NCBI RefSeq assembly: GCF_036017915.1
Contig: NZ_CP107929.1
Location: 1,984,001-2,048,000, forward strand
Direction: 5' to 3'
DNA length: 64,000 nucleotides
From: Micromonospora sp. NBC_00421
GTDB taxonomy: Bacteria; Actinomycetota; Actinomycetes; Mycobacteriales; Micromonosporaceae
Position numbers and translations under genes: made by a program. Shown one piece after another: positions 51,159 to 60,716 of this stretch. The notes under the pieces are model-generated. The model ran no database searches and was not told the origin of the DNA. It saw only the letters and a program-made list of their open reading frames with translations. Positions within the stretch are counted from its first letter, which is position 1; every line of letters starts with the position of its first letter.

Positions 51159-52835
51159 ATGTCTCTTCTCACCGGCATGTCGCGCCGCGCTGCGACGCTC
51201 GCCGGCGCAGCCGCGCTCGGCCTCGTGCTGACCGGCTGCTCCGGCGGGACCACGTCCGCCGGCTCGGAGGCCACGCTGGTGGCCTACACCGGTCAATCGG
51301 GCGACTACCAGATCAACTTCAACCCGTTCTCGCCGTCCCGGATCGGGGGCCTTGGCGCGACCTACGAGACGCTGTTCTTCGTCAACAAGGCCAAGGTGTC
51401 CGACCTCGTGCCGCTGCTCGGCACCCAGCAGTCCTGGAACACCGACGGCACCGTCCTCTCGGTGACCCTGCGCGACGGGGTGACGTGGAGCGACGGTCAA
51501 CCCTTCACCGCGAAGGACGTCGCGTTCACCTTCGGCCTGCTGAAGAGCAACGCGGCCATCAACAACATCGGTTTCGACGGCACCGCCACCGCGGTGGACG
51601 ACACCCATGTCACCTTCACGTTCAAGGCACCCGCCTTCGTCAAGGGCCCCGACCTGCTCGGCACCGTGCCGATCGTCCCCGAGCACCTGTGGAAGACCAT
51701 CAACCCCACCCAGGACGTCGTCGAGAAGCCCATCGGCACCGGCGCCTACCTGATCGGTGATTTCAAGCCGCAGGCCTTCACCTACGCGGCGAACCCCAAG
51801 TACTGGGGCGGCGAACCGAAGGTCAAGAAGATCCGCTTCGTCGCGCTGTCGGGCAACCAGGCCGGCGCGGACGGCATCGCGGCCGGCACTGTCGACTGGT
51901 TCACCGGGCCGATCCCCGACATCAAGAACACCAAGAAGAACTTCCCGAAGTACGACGCGTACACCCAGTGGCAGAACCAGATGGTGCTCGCCACCTGCTC
52001 CAGCGTGCAGATGGGCTGCAAGGGCCCGCAGACCGACCCCGCCGTCCGGCACGCCCTCTACGCCGCCCTCAACCGGACGCAGCTCAACAAACTGGCGTTC
52101 CAGGACACCGCCAGCGCGATCTCCCCCGCCTTCACGCTCACCCCCAGCCAGGACCAGTTCGCCTCTGCCGCCCTCACGGAGAAGGTGGCGCCCATGGCCG
52201 CCGAACCGCAGAAGACCGCGCAGAGCTTGGAACAGGCCGGCTGGGTCAAGGGCGCCGACGGCATCTACGCCAAGGGCGGCCAGCGGCTGTCTCTGACAGT
52301 CGAGGTCGTCACCGGCTGGACGGACTACATCACCGCGATCGACACGATGGCCTCGCAGGCCAAGGCCGCCGGAATCGACCTGCAAGCCGCCCAGTCCTCC
52401 TGGAACGAGTGGACGGAGAAGAAGGGATCCGGCAACTTCCAGCTGGTCATCGACTCGCTCGGGCAGGGCCCCGCGCCGGATCCGTTCTACCTCTACACCT
52501 ACTTCTTCGACTCCAACACCGGAGCCGAGGTGGGTAAGTCAGCCGGAAACAACTTCTCCCGCTACACCAACCCGGAGGTCGACGCGGCGCTCGACAAGCT
52601 GGCCGCGCTCCCGCTCGACGACCAGGCGGCCCGGCAGCCCTACTTCGACACCATCCAGCAGGCGGTCGTGCGGGACATGCCGTACGTCCCGATCCTGACC
52701 GGTGGGACGACGAGCGTGTGGAGCACCGCGAAGTTCAGCGGCTGGCCCTCGGACCAGGACCTGTACGCCTTCCCCGCGGTCTGGTCATCCCTCGACGCCG
52801 CGGAGATCTTCAAGCGGCTCAAGCCCCAGAGCTGA
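51159..52835 (+). CDS. Oligosaccharide/peptide-type ABC binding lipoprotein
   Basis: 558 residues, SBP_bac_5 (DppA/OppA) type. ATG at 51159 with AAAGGA upstream; N-terminus MSLLTGMSRRAATLAGAAAL and lipobox LVLTGCSG, so lipid-anchored. The family body is clear: SVTLRDGVTWSDGQPFTAKDVAFTF, VPIVPEHLW, and PIGTGAYLIGDF. Although the family was first known for peptides, members beside mannosidases and glycosidases commonly bind manno- or cello-oligosaccharides; galactomannan-derived sugars are inferred here from context. First gene of a five-gene importer set. Confidence 0.88.
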   Translation: MSLLTGMSRRAATLAGAAALGLVLTGCSGGTTSAGSEATLVAYTGQSGDYQINFNPFSPSRIGGLGATYETLFFVNKAKVSDLVPLLGTQQSWNTDGTVLSVTLRDGVTWSDGQPFTAKDVAFTFGLLKSNAAINNIGFDGTATAVDDTHVTFTFKAPAFVKGPDLLGTVPIVPEHLWKTINPTQDVVEKPIGTGAYLIGDFKPQAFTYAANPKYWGGEPKVKKIRFVALSGNQAGADGIAAGTVDWFTGPIPDIKNTKKNFPKYDAYTQWQNQMVLATCSSVQMGCKGPQTDPAVRHALYAALNRTQLNKLAFQDTASAISPAFTLTPSQDQFASAALTEKVAPMAAEPQKTAQSLEQAGWVKGADGIYAKGGQRLSLTVEVVTGWTDYITAIDTMASQAKAAGIDLQAAQSSWNEWTEKKGSGNFQLVIDSLGQGPAPDPFYLYTYFFDSNTGAEVGKSAGNNFSRYTNPEVDAALDKLAALPLDDQAARQPYFDTIQQAVVRDMPYVPILTGGTTSVWSTAKFSGWPSDQDLYAFPAVWSSLDAAEIFKRLKPQS

Positions 52836-52871
52836 CCGCCCCAGACGTCGCCCCGAGGAGAGAGCGTTGCC

Positions 52872-53861
52872 GTGAGTTACTTCCTTCGCAAGCTGGGTTT
52901 CTACGTGGTGGCCCTCTGGGCCGCCCTGACCCTCAACTTCGCCATCCCGCGACTCCTGCCCGGCAACCCCGTCGACATCCTGCTGGCCAAGCTCCAGCAG
53001 CGGGGCGGCTCGGTCAGCCCGGAGACGCGCAAGGCGTACACGCTCCTCCTCGGGGGCGACGACACGGGCTCCCTGTGGAGCCAGTACCTGAACTACCTCA
53101 AGAACCTCGCACACGGCGACCTCGGTGTCTCGGTGAGCTACTACCCGGCCAAGGTCTCCGACGTGATCCTCGGGTCGCTGCCCTGGACCCTGGTGCTCGT
53201 CGGGGTCGCCACCGTCCTCGCCGCGCTGCTCGGGGTGCTCCTCGGCGCGATCGTGGGGTGGCGCCCCGGCACCTGGCTCGACTCGTTGGTCCCGGCCACG
53301 ACGCTGCTGGCGGCCATCCCGTACTTCTGGCTCGCCCTGATCCTCACCTACCTGCTGGCCCGGGTACTCGGCTGGTTGCCGCTGCAGGGCGGCTACGACG
53401 TCGCGCTCACCCCCGGCTGGAACACGGAGTTCATCCTCTCGGCGGTGCGGTACGCGATCCTGCCCGCCCTGACCATCGTCCTGGCGTCGATCGGCGGGTG
53501 GCTGCTCGGAATGCGGAACATGATGGTCTCCACCCTGTCGGAGGACTACGTCCTGACCGCAGAGGCCAAGGGCCTGTCACCGAGCAAGATCCGACGCTCC
53601 TACGCGGCGCGCAACGCCGCCCTTCCCTCCGTGGCCGGGTTCGCCATCTCCCTCGGGTTCGTGGTCTCCGGCTCGGTCATCACGGAGCAGGTCTTCTCCT
53701 ACCCCGGGATCGGCGGGCGCCTGCTCGGCGCCGTGACGAACAACGACTATGCGCTCATGCAGGGGGTCTTCCTCTTCATCACGCTGGCCGTGCTCGGCGC
53801 CAACCTGATCGTCGACCTGCTCTACGGCCTGATCGACCCGCGCACCCGCGCCCGGCACTGA
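52872..53861 (+). CDS. ABC importer permease, DppB type
   Basis: 329 residues with six predicted membrane segments. GTG at 52872, with GAGGAGAGAG about 9 nt upstream, gives the usual start MSYFLRKLGFYVVALWAALTLNF. The inner-membrane signature VLTAEAKGLSPSKIRRSYAARNA is the EAA-like ATPase contact. It follows the binding protein by 36 bp and precedes the second permease by 14 bp. Confidence 0.9.
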   Translation: MSYFLRKLGFYVVALWAALTLNFAIPRLLPGNPVDILLAKLQQRGGSVSPETRKAYTLLLGGDDTGSLWSQYLNYLKNLAHGDLGVSVSYYPAKVSDVILGSLPWTLVLVGVATVLAALLGVLLGAIVGWRPGTWLDSLVPATTLLAAIPYFWLALILTYLLARVLGWLPLQGGYDVALTPGWNTEFILSAVRYAILPALTIVLASIGGWLLGMRNMMVSTLSEDYVLTAEAKGLSPSKIRRSYAARNAALPSVAGFAISLGFVVSGSVITEQVFSYPGIGGRLLGAVTNNDYALMQGVFLFITLAVLGANLIVDLLYGLIDPRTRARH

Positions 53862-53875
53862 CGGGGGAGACAACG

Positions 53876-54931
53876 ATGACGAACCTCACCCCCGCCAGCG
53901 CGCCGACCGTGGCTGACGCCGCCGACACGCTGATCCAGCCGACCGGCTCGACGGGCCGTCCCGCCCGGTCAGGCTGGCGCATGCTCCTGCCCTCCATGAC
54001 GCCCTGGCTGGCCATCGGTCTCACGCTGGTCGTCGGAATCACGCTCTTCGGAATCCTCGCCGTCTATGTCGTGGGCGACCCCAAGCAGATCCGGGACCAG
54101 GGGCTCACGCCGCCGTCGGCGCAGTTCCTGCTCGGCACCACCCAGACCGGGCAGGACGTGCTCGCGCAACTCGCCTACGCCACCCGTGGCTCACTGCAGA
54201 TCGGCGTGCTCGTCGGCATCCTCGCCACCGTCCTGTCGGCGTTCTTCGGCATCTACGGCGCCTACCGCGGTGGCATCCTCGACGAGGCGTTCTCCCTGCT
54301 GTCGAACGTCTTCCTCGTGATCCCCGGCCTGCCCCTGGTCATCGTGATCTCCGGCTTCGTACCCCGCGAGAGCCGTGGCGTGTGGACCATCGTCGTGGTG
54401 CTCGCCCTGACCAGTTGGGCCGCGTCGGCGCGGGTGCTGCGCGCCCAGACGCTCTCGGTGCGAAACCGCGACTACGTCGCCGCGTCGAAGGTCGCCGGCG
54501 AGAAACCCTGGCGGGTCATCGCCGTGGAGATCCTGCCGAACCTCCTGCCCGTCCTTGCGTCCCAGTTCGTGTTCGCGATCATCGCCGCGGTCCTCGGCGA
54601 GGCCGGTCTGGCCTTCATCGGCCTCGGCGCCTCGAACTCCGCAACGCTCGGCACGATGCTCTTCTACGCGCAGAACGGGTACGCGCTGTCGCTCGGCGCC
54701 TGGTGGTGGTTCGTGCCGCCGGGCCTGATCATCGCGCTCTTCGGCATGGGCCTGTCCCTGGTCAACTTCTCGATCGACGAGACCATCAACCCCAAGCTCA
54801 AGAACCTCCGCCTGTACCGCAGGCGCGCGCGGCAGGCCGCGCGTATGGAGCGGCAACTGGCCCGACGCGGCGCAGGTGCCACAGGCACCCCGGCCACCCG
54901 CTCGACAGTCTCGGAGGTGCCCCCGCGATGA
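53876..54931 (+). CDS. ABC importer permease, DppC type
   Basis: 351 residues with six predicted membrane segments after a ~45-residue cytoplasmic N-terminus. The ATPase-contact loop is VAASKVAGEKPWRVIAVEILP. GGGGGAG lies 6 nt before the ATG. The C-terminal tail is unusually long and basic (YRRRARQAARMERQLARRGA). Its stop overlaps the next start (ATGA at 54928). Confidence 0.9.
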   Translation: MTNLTPASAPTVADAADTLIQPTGSTGRPARSGWRMLLPSMTPWLAIGLTLVVGITLFGILAVYVVGDPKQIRDQGLTPPSAQFLLGTTQTGQDVLAQLAYATRGSLQIGVLVGILATVLSAFFGIYGAYRGGILDEAFSLLSNVFLVIPGLPLVIVISGFVPRESRGVWTIVVVLALTSWAASARVLRAQTLSVRNRDYVAASKVAGEKPWRVIAVEILPNLLPVLASQFVFAIIAAVLGEAGLAFIGLGASNSATLGTMLFYAQNGYALSLGAWWWFVPPGLIIALFGMGLSLVNFSIDETINPKLKNLRLYRRRARQAARMERQLARRGAGATGTPATRSTVSEVPPR

Positions 54932-55851
54932 ACACGACGCTGCTGAACGACAACACCCCCGCCACCGGCCGGCCGAGGACCGACGCCGTCCTGACCGTCG
55001 AGAATCTCACAGTCGTGTACGAGGCGGACGCGCCGGTCACGGCCGTGCGGGACGCGAGCCTGACCCTGCACCGGGGGGAGGTCCTCGGCCTGGCCGGCGA
55101 GTCCGGCTGCGGCAAGACCACCCTGGCGTACGCGATCAACCGCCTACACCGGCCGCCCGCCCGGATCGTGTCCGGCCGCGTGACGTTCCACGACGGTGGC
55201 GGCGACGACGTCGACGTGCTCGCGCTGACCGACACCGAGCTGCGCGCCTTTCGCTGGGAGAAGCTCTCCATGGTGTTCCAGGGGGCAATGAACGCCCTCA
55301 ACCCCGTCACCACCGTGCGGGCGCAACTGCGCGACACCCTCTTGGCCCACCGCCCCGGCCTGTCCCGGGCGAAGGTGCGCGAGCGATCCGAAGAGGTGCT
55401 GCGACGCGTCGGGGTGGAACCCCGGCGGTTGGGCTCCTACCCGCACGAGCTGTCGGGGGGAATGCGCCAACGAGTCATGATCGCCATGGCGATGCTGCTC
55501 CAACCACAGGTCATGATCCTGGACGAGCCCACCACGGCTCTGGACGTCGTCGTCCAACGCGAGATCCTGAGCGAGATCATGCGGCTCCGCGACGAGCTGA
55601 ACTTCGCCGTCATCTTCATCACGCACGACCTGCCGCTGCTACTGGAGATCAGCGACCGCATCGCCGTCATGCTGGCGGGCGAGATCGTCGAGCTCGGTGC
55701 GGCCGACCTGTTGTACCGCCACGCGCAGCATCCGTACACCCGCAAGCTCCTCGGCTCGTTCCCGAGCCTGTCCGGAGCGCGCGGGGCGTTCATCCGGTCC
55801 GGTGTCGACGAGACCGCCCTCACCGACAGCGCCATCGAGGAGCGAGCATGA
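54928..55851 (+). CDS. ABC importer ATPase, DppD type
   Basis: 307 residues. Walker A GESGCGKTT, signature LSGGMRQR, Walker B VMILDEPT and H-loop FITHD are all intact, so it should hydrolyse ATP. The C-terminal extension has the Opp/Dpp-type Cys-less form HPYTRKLLGSFP. It overlaps both neighbours by 4 bp. Confidence 0.92.
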   Translation: MNTTLLNDNTPATGRPRTDAVLTVENLTVVYEADAPVTAVRDASLTLHRGEVLGLAGESGCGKTTLAYAINRLHRPPARIVSGRVTFHDGGGDDVDVLALTDTELRAFRWEKLSMVFQGAMNALNPVTTVRAQLRDTLLAHRPGLSRAKVRERSEEVLRRVGVEPRRLGSYPHELSGGMRQRVMIAMAMLLQPQVMILDEPTTALDVVVQREILSEIMRLRDELNFAVIFITHDLPLLLEISDRIAVMLAGEIVELGAADLLYRHAQHPYTRKLLGSFPSLSGARGAFIRSGVDETALTDSAIEERA

Positions 55852-56759
55852 CCCTCGTCCACGTGACCGACCTGGTCAAGGACTACGGACTCCGTACGGG
55901 ACTACGTCGCACGCGTTTGCGCGCCGTCGACCACGTCAGCTTCGACCTGATCCCCGGGCGCACCGTCGCCCTCGTGGGAGAGTCGGGGTCGGGGAAATCC
56001 ACCATCGCCAAGATCCTCACCCGCATGGAGAAGCCCACGTCCGGCAGAGTTGACGTGCGTCTCGACGACGGCACCCCGGTGCACGGGTCGCTGTACCGGC
56101 GGCAGGTGCAGATGGTCTTCCAGGACCCTTTCGCCTCCCTCAACCCCTTCCACTCGATAGAGCACCACATCGCCCGTCCGCTGCGCATCCACCAGCGCAC
56201 CCGTACCGCCGCCGAGACACACGCGCGCGTGCTGGAGATGCTCGAACGGGTCAACCTCACACCCGCCGAAACCATCGCGCCGCGCCGTCCGCACGAGCTC
56301 TCCGGCGGCCAGCGGCAGCGCGTCGCGATCGCCCGCGCTCTGGCGCCGGGGGCGCAGGTGCTCATCGCGGACGAACCCGTGTCCATGCTGGACGTCTCGA
56401 TCCGCCTCGGGGTGCTCAACCTCATGGGTCGCCTGCAGCGGGAGGACCGGCTCGCCGTCCTGTACATCACCCACGACCTGGCCACCGCGCGGCACTTCTC
56501 GGACGAGATTCTCGTGCTCTACCGCGGTCGGATCGTGGAGCGCGGGCCGTCCGACGCGGTGATCCTGGACCCGCACCACGACTACACCAAGTTGTTGGCG
56601 AGTTCGGCACCAGATCCCGAGCGTCTCGACCGGATCACGGCTGCGGTCACGGTCGACCGCGACGCGATCGACAACAGCGTCTGCTACGACCACCGCACCC
56701 GCCGGTGGGTGGAGGCCGGGGTGCCCTCGGTCACGGCGGCCGGCATGCCCGCGGGCTGA
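55848..56759 (+). CDS. ABC importer ATPase, DppF type
   Basis: 303 residues. Walker A GESGSGKST, Q-loop VFQDPFASLNP, signature LSGGQRQR, Walker B VLIADEPVSMLD and ITHD are present. It pairs with the preceding ATPase as the second half of a heterodimer. The last ~40 residues (CYDHRTRRWVEAGVPSVTAA) are a species-specific tail. ATG 55848 overlaps the previous stop. Confidence 0.92.
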   Translation: MTLVHVTDLVKDYGLRTGLRRTRLRAVDHVSFDLIPGRTVALVGESGSGKSTIAKILTRMEKPTSGRVDVRLDDGTPVHGSLYRRQVQMVFQDPFASLNPFHSIEHHIARPLRIHQRTRTAAETHARVLEMLERVNLTPAETIAPRRPHELSGGQRQRVAIARALAPGAQVLIADEPVSMLDVSIRLGVLNLMGRLQREDRLAVLYITHDLATARHFSDEILVLYRGRIVERGPSDAVILDPHHDYTKLLASSAPDPERLDRITAAVTVDRDAIDNSVCYDHRTRRWVEAGVPSVTAAGMPAG

Positions 56760-56814
56760 CCCGGGGGGCCACGCCCCAGCTTGTCGTATTCGTTTTCGAA
56801 CCCGAGGACACCGC

Positions 56815-59406
56815 ATGGCTCGCCTTCCCCTGACTTTCCGTGCCCTGCGTCACGGCTGGACCCTCACCGCCCCCTCGCTCCCCGACGACGCCCCCGAAGC
56901 CGTCACCGCAGCCCTCGCCGACGGCGTGCCCGCCGTCGTGCCCGGCGAGGCGCACCTGGACCTGCGGCGTGCTGGCCTGATCGACGACCCGTTCGACGGT
57001 GCCAACGAGGCCGCGCAGCAGTGGATCGGTGACACGACATGGCGCTTCTCGACGACGTTCACCTGGGCCGACGACGCCTCGACACGCCACGATCTGGTGG
57101 CTCACGGGCTGGACACGGTGGCCACCGTCCAGCTCAACGGTGACGTCGTCGGGCGGACGCAGAACATGCACCGCTCCTATCGCTGGGACGTGCGTGGGGC
57201 ACTGCGTCAGGGGGAGAACACCCTCACGGTGACGTTCGCCGCTCCGGTGCCCGAGGCGACGGCGCGGGCCCAGCGTGACGGCGCCCTGCCGCGCGTCAAC
57301 CACCACGAGTACAACCAACTGCGCAAAATGGCGTGCTCGTTCGGCTGGGACTGGGGCATCGACGTCGCCGGTGCCGGCATCTGGAAGCCGATCGGGCTCG
57401 ACTCATGGTCCGGGGTGCGCATCGCCTCGGTGCGGCCGCTCGTCGACGTGGTGGCGACCGGGGGCACCGACGGTGCCGCCCGCCGCGACGACGGCCTGCT
57501 GAGGGTGCACGTGGACGTGGAGCGCGACGGCAAACACGCCGACCAGGACGTCTCGCTCACCGTCACCGTCACCGACTCCGACGGCGGGACGCTGCACACC
57601 GGCTGCACCGTGCCCGCTGACGAGACGTCCGCCGTCGTCCTCGTCACGGTGCGCGACGTGCGGCGCTGGTGGCCCGTCGGATACGGCGACCAGCCGTTGT
57701 ACGACGTGCAGGTCGAGGCGAAGACCGCAGGTGACGCCGCGTCCTGGTACGGGCGTGTCGGCTTCCGCACCGTGGAACTCGACACGACGCCCGACGAGGC
57801 AGGGGCCCCGTTCCTGCTCCGGGTCAATGGCGAGCGGGTGCTCGTGCGGGGCGCCAACTGGATCCCGGATCACGCGTTCCTCACCGTGGTCGACCGCGAG
57901 CGGTACGCCCGCCGGGTGGCCGACGCGCTGCAGGCCAACATCAACCTGCTGCGCGTGTGGGGCGGCGGCATCTACGAGTCCGACGACCTGTACGACCTCG
58001 CCGACGAGCACGGCCTGCTGATGTGGCAGGACTTCCCCTTCGCCTGCGCCGCGTACAGCGAGGACGCACCGATGCGGACGGAGATCGACGCCGAGGCCCG
58101 CGAGAACGTGGCGCGGCTCAGCCCGCACCCGTCCCTCGTGCTGTGGAACGGCAACAACGAGAACACCTGGGGCTCGGTGGACTGGGGGTGGCCCGGCCGC
58201 CTGGACGGTCGGGGCTGGGGCGACCTCTACTACCGCCACCTGCTGCCGCGCGTGCTCGCCGAGCTCGACCCGACCCGCCCGTACTCACCGGCGAGCCCGT
58301 ACTCGTTCGGCGACTACCGGCACCCGAACGACGAGCGGTACGGCACCATGCACGTCTGGGACGTGTGGAACAGGGCGGACTACACCGGCTACACCCGGTA
58401 CAAGCCGCGCTTCGTCGCGGAGTTCGGCTTCCAGGCTCCGCCTGCCTGGTCCACGCTCGCCGCCGTGGTGCACGACGAGCCCCTCGACCCGTTCGGCCCG
58501 CAGATGCTGGTGCACCAGAAGGCCAACCTCGGCAACGCGAAGCTCGAGCGCGGTTGGCAGGGCCACCTGCCCGACCCCGTCACCATCGAGGACTGGCACT
58601 GGACCACCCAGCTCAACCAGGCGCACGCGATCCGGTTCGGCGTCGAACACTTCCGCTCCCTGACGCCCCACAACACCGGGACGATCCTGTGGCAGCTCAA
58701 CGACAACTGGCCGGTGGTGTCCTGGGCCGCCGTCGACTTCGCCGAGCGCCGAAAGCCCCTCTGGTACGCCCTGCGGGCCGCATACGCCCCGCGACTGGCC
58801 ACCCTTCAGCCGCGTGCGTCGGCCGAGGCGTGGGCCGCCGCGTGGGAAGGACTCGAGCCGGACCCGGACACTCTCGCGCTGGTGCTCGTCAACGACACCG
58901 CCGAGGCGTTCCGCGGCGTCTTCACGGTGACGCGGGAGACATTCGACGGCACGCTCCTCGCCAAGGCCACGATCGAGGCGTCGGCGCCCGCGCGCGGCGC
59001 GGTGACGATCACGGTTCCGGACGACGTCGCCGCGTTCGGAGATCCCGCCACCGAGGTGATCGTGGCCGAGTCGGACGATGGCACGGCAGGGTTCGCACCG
59101 GCCTTCCGGCACGGCGTCGACGTGGTCGACCAGCGCCTCGACCCCCGGCCGCTGCGGGTCGAGGCCGTACCCACGGATGACGGCTGTCTGCTGCACGTGG
59201 CCGCCACCTCCTACGCCCGCGACGTGTTCTGCCCTGCCGACGTGGTGAATCCCCTGGCCTCGGTGAACGACGGCATGGTGAACCTTCGGGCCGGTCGGTC
59301 CGTCACCATCCGGGTTACGTCGCCGGCAGGTGATCCACAGGCCTTCGCCGCGGCCGTGCGCTGTGCCAACGCCCTCCTGGACCCGGCAGAGAGGACCTTT
59401 CCATGA
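56815..59406 (+). CDS. GH2 beta-mannosidase
   Basis: 863 residues, no signal peptide. The GH2 sandwich region includes HGLDTVATVQLNGDVVGRTQN and MACSFGWDWGIDVAGAGIWKP, a hallmark of beta-mannosidases. Acid/base Glu is in LVLWNGNNENTWG and nucleophile Glu in FVAEFGFQAPPAW. It cleaves mannobiose and reduced oligosaccharides to mannose in the cytoplasm. It starts 55 bp after the importer, and its stop overlaps the isomerase start (59403). Confidence 0.92.
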   Translation: MARLPLTFRALRHGWTLTAPSLPDDAPEAVTAALADGVPAVVPGEAHLDLRRAGLIDDPFDGANEAAQQWIGDTTWRFSTTFTWADDASTRHDLVAHGLDTVATVQLNGDVVGRTQNMHRSYRWDVRGALRQGENTLTVTFAAPVPEATARAQRDGALPRVNHHEYNQLRKMACSFGWDWGIDVAGAGIWKPIGLDSWSGVRIASVRPLVDVVATGGTDGAARRDDGLLRVHVDVERDGKHADQDVSLTVTVTDSDGGTLHTGCTVPADETSAVVLVTVRDVRRWWPVGYGDQPLYDVQVEAKTAGDAASWYGRVGFRTVELDTTPDEAGAPFLLRVNGERVLVRGANWIPDHAFLTVVDRERYARRVADALQANINLLRVWGGGIYESDDLYDLADEHGLLMWQDFPFACAAYSEDAPMRTEIDAEARENVARLSPHPSLVLWNGNNENTWGSVDWGWPGRLDGRGWGDLYYRHLLPRVLAELDPTRPYSPASPYSFGDYRHPNDERYGTMHVWDVWNRADYTGYTRYKPRFVAEFGFQAPPAWSTLAAVVHDEPLDPFGPQMLVHQKANLGNAKLERGWQGHLPDPVTIEDWHWTTQLNQAHAIRFGVEHFRSLTPHNTGTILWQLNDNWPVVSWAAVDFAERRKPLWYALRAAYAPRLATLQPRASAEAWAAAWEGLEPDPDTLALVLVNDTAEAFRGVFTVTRETFDGTLLAKATIEASAPARGAVTITVPDDVAAFGDPATEVIVAESDDGTAGFAPAFRHGVDVVDQRLDPRPLRVEAVPTDDGCLLHVAATSYARDVFCPADVVNPLASVNDGMVNLRAGRSVTIRVTSPAGDPQAFAAAVRCANALLDPAERTFP

Positions 59407-60716
59407 CCGCCGTCCCGGCTGTCCCCAGGCAGTTGCCCGCCCACCACGCGTGGCTCGATGCCGAGTGCCGTCGGCTGATCGCCTTCGGCGCGCGGTCCGC
59501 GCTGCCCGACGGCGGCGCGGCCTACCTGGACACCACTGGCGCGCCGGATCCCGCCCATGGCGTGCTCACCTGGATCACCGCCCGCACCACGCACGTGTAC
59601 TCGCTCGGCGTGCTGCTCGGCGTGCCCGGCAGCGCCGCCGTCGCCGACGCCGCACTCAAGGCTCTGACCGGCCGGCTGCGCGACTCCGGGCACGGTGGGT
59701 GGTTCCACGCGCTCGCACCGGACGGCACCCCTGACCGCGCCGCCGGCAAATCCTGCTACAACCACGCCTTCGTGCTGCTGGCGGCGTCGTCCGCGGCGCT
59801 CGCCGGCCGGCCCGGCGGTGCCACGCTGCTCGCCGAGGCCGCCGACGTCTATCTCACGTGGTTCTGGGACGACGACGCCGGTCGCCCGGTGGACACCTGG
59901 GACGCCGACTTCACCAGGGCCGACGACTACCGCGGCCTCAACGCCACGATGCACTCCGTCGAGGCGCTGCTCGCCGTGGCCGACGCCGTCGAGGTGCTCG
60001 ATGCTCCGGACGCGCCCGGCGTCGGCGGGGGAGCGCCCGCCTGGCGGGACCGGGCCGCGCGGGCGGCACGATTCGTCGTCGAGCTCGCCAACGCACACGA
60101 CGGACGCCTGCCGGAACACTTCGGGCCGGACTGGGCCCCGGTTCTCGGCTTCAACCGCAACCAGCCGGACGACCCCTTCAAGCCGTACGGCGCCACACCC
60201 GGCCACGGCCTGGAGTGGTCGCGGCTGCTGTTGAACGTCGAGGCCACGATCGGCACCGACGAAGCCCTCGCCGCAGCAGCGGTGCGGCTGTTCGACCGGG
60301 CCGTCGACGACGGCTGGGCTGCGGACGGTGCGGAGGGGTTCGTCTACACCACCGACTGGGACGGCACGCCGTTGGTGCGTCAGCGGATGCACTGGGTGGT
60401 GGCCGAGGCGATCGCCGCCGCCGCGGCACTGCACCGGCGCACCGGCGAGCGGCGGTTCGCCGACAGCTACGCCGCCTGGTGGGACTACGCCGAGCGCCAT
60501 CTGCTCGACCGCGCAGGCGGCTCGTGGTGGCACGAGCTCGACCCGCACAACACTCCCGCCACGACCGTGTGGCCCGGCAAACCCGACGTCTACCACGCGC
60601 TTCAGGCCACGCTGCTGCCGCGCCTGCCGCTCGCGCCCACGCTCGCCCGAGCGCTTCGGGCGGGGCTGCTCGTCCCGTCGCCGGAGGGCACCGACGGCCG
60701 ATGGCAGCCGGCATGA
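59403..60716 (+). CDS. AGE-family isomerase, likely D-mannose isomerase
   Basis: 437 residues, an (alpha/alpha)6-barrel of the N-acylglucosamine 2-epimerase group. TRTTHVYSLGVL matches the active-site Arg/His segment, CYNHAFVLLAAS, TMHSVEALLA and PGHGLEWSRLLL provide more family positions, and WWHELDP near the end matches the last barrel His. By position between a mannosidase and a fructokinase it is most probably a mannose isomerase (YihS-like); mannobiose epimerase is an alternative. ATG overlaps the preceding stop by 4 bp. Confidence 0.82.
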   Translation: MTAVPAVPRQLPAHHAWLDAECRRLIAFGARSALPDGGAAYLDTTGAPDPAHGVLTWITARTTHVYSLGVLLGVPGSAAVADAALKALTGRLRDSGHGGWFHALAPDGTPDRAAGKSCYNHAFVLLAASSAALAGRPGGATLLAEAADVYLTWFWDDDAGRPVDTWDADFTRADDYRGLNATMHSVEALLAVADAVEVLDAPDAPGVGGGAPAWRDRAARAARFVVELANAHDGRLPEHFGPDWAPVLGFNRNQPDDPFKPYGATPGHGLEWSRLLLNVEATIGTDEALAAAAVRLFDRAVDDGWAADGAEGFVYTTDWDGTPLVRQRMHWVVAEAIAAAAALHRRTGERRFADSYAAWWDYAERHLLDRAGGSWWHELDPHNTPATTVWPGKPDVYHALQATLLPRLPLAPTLARALRAGLLVPSPEGTDGRWQPA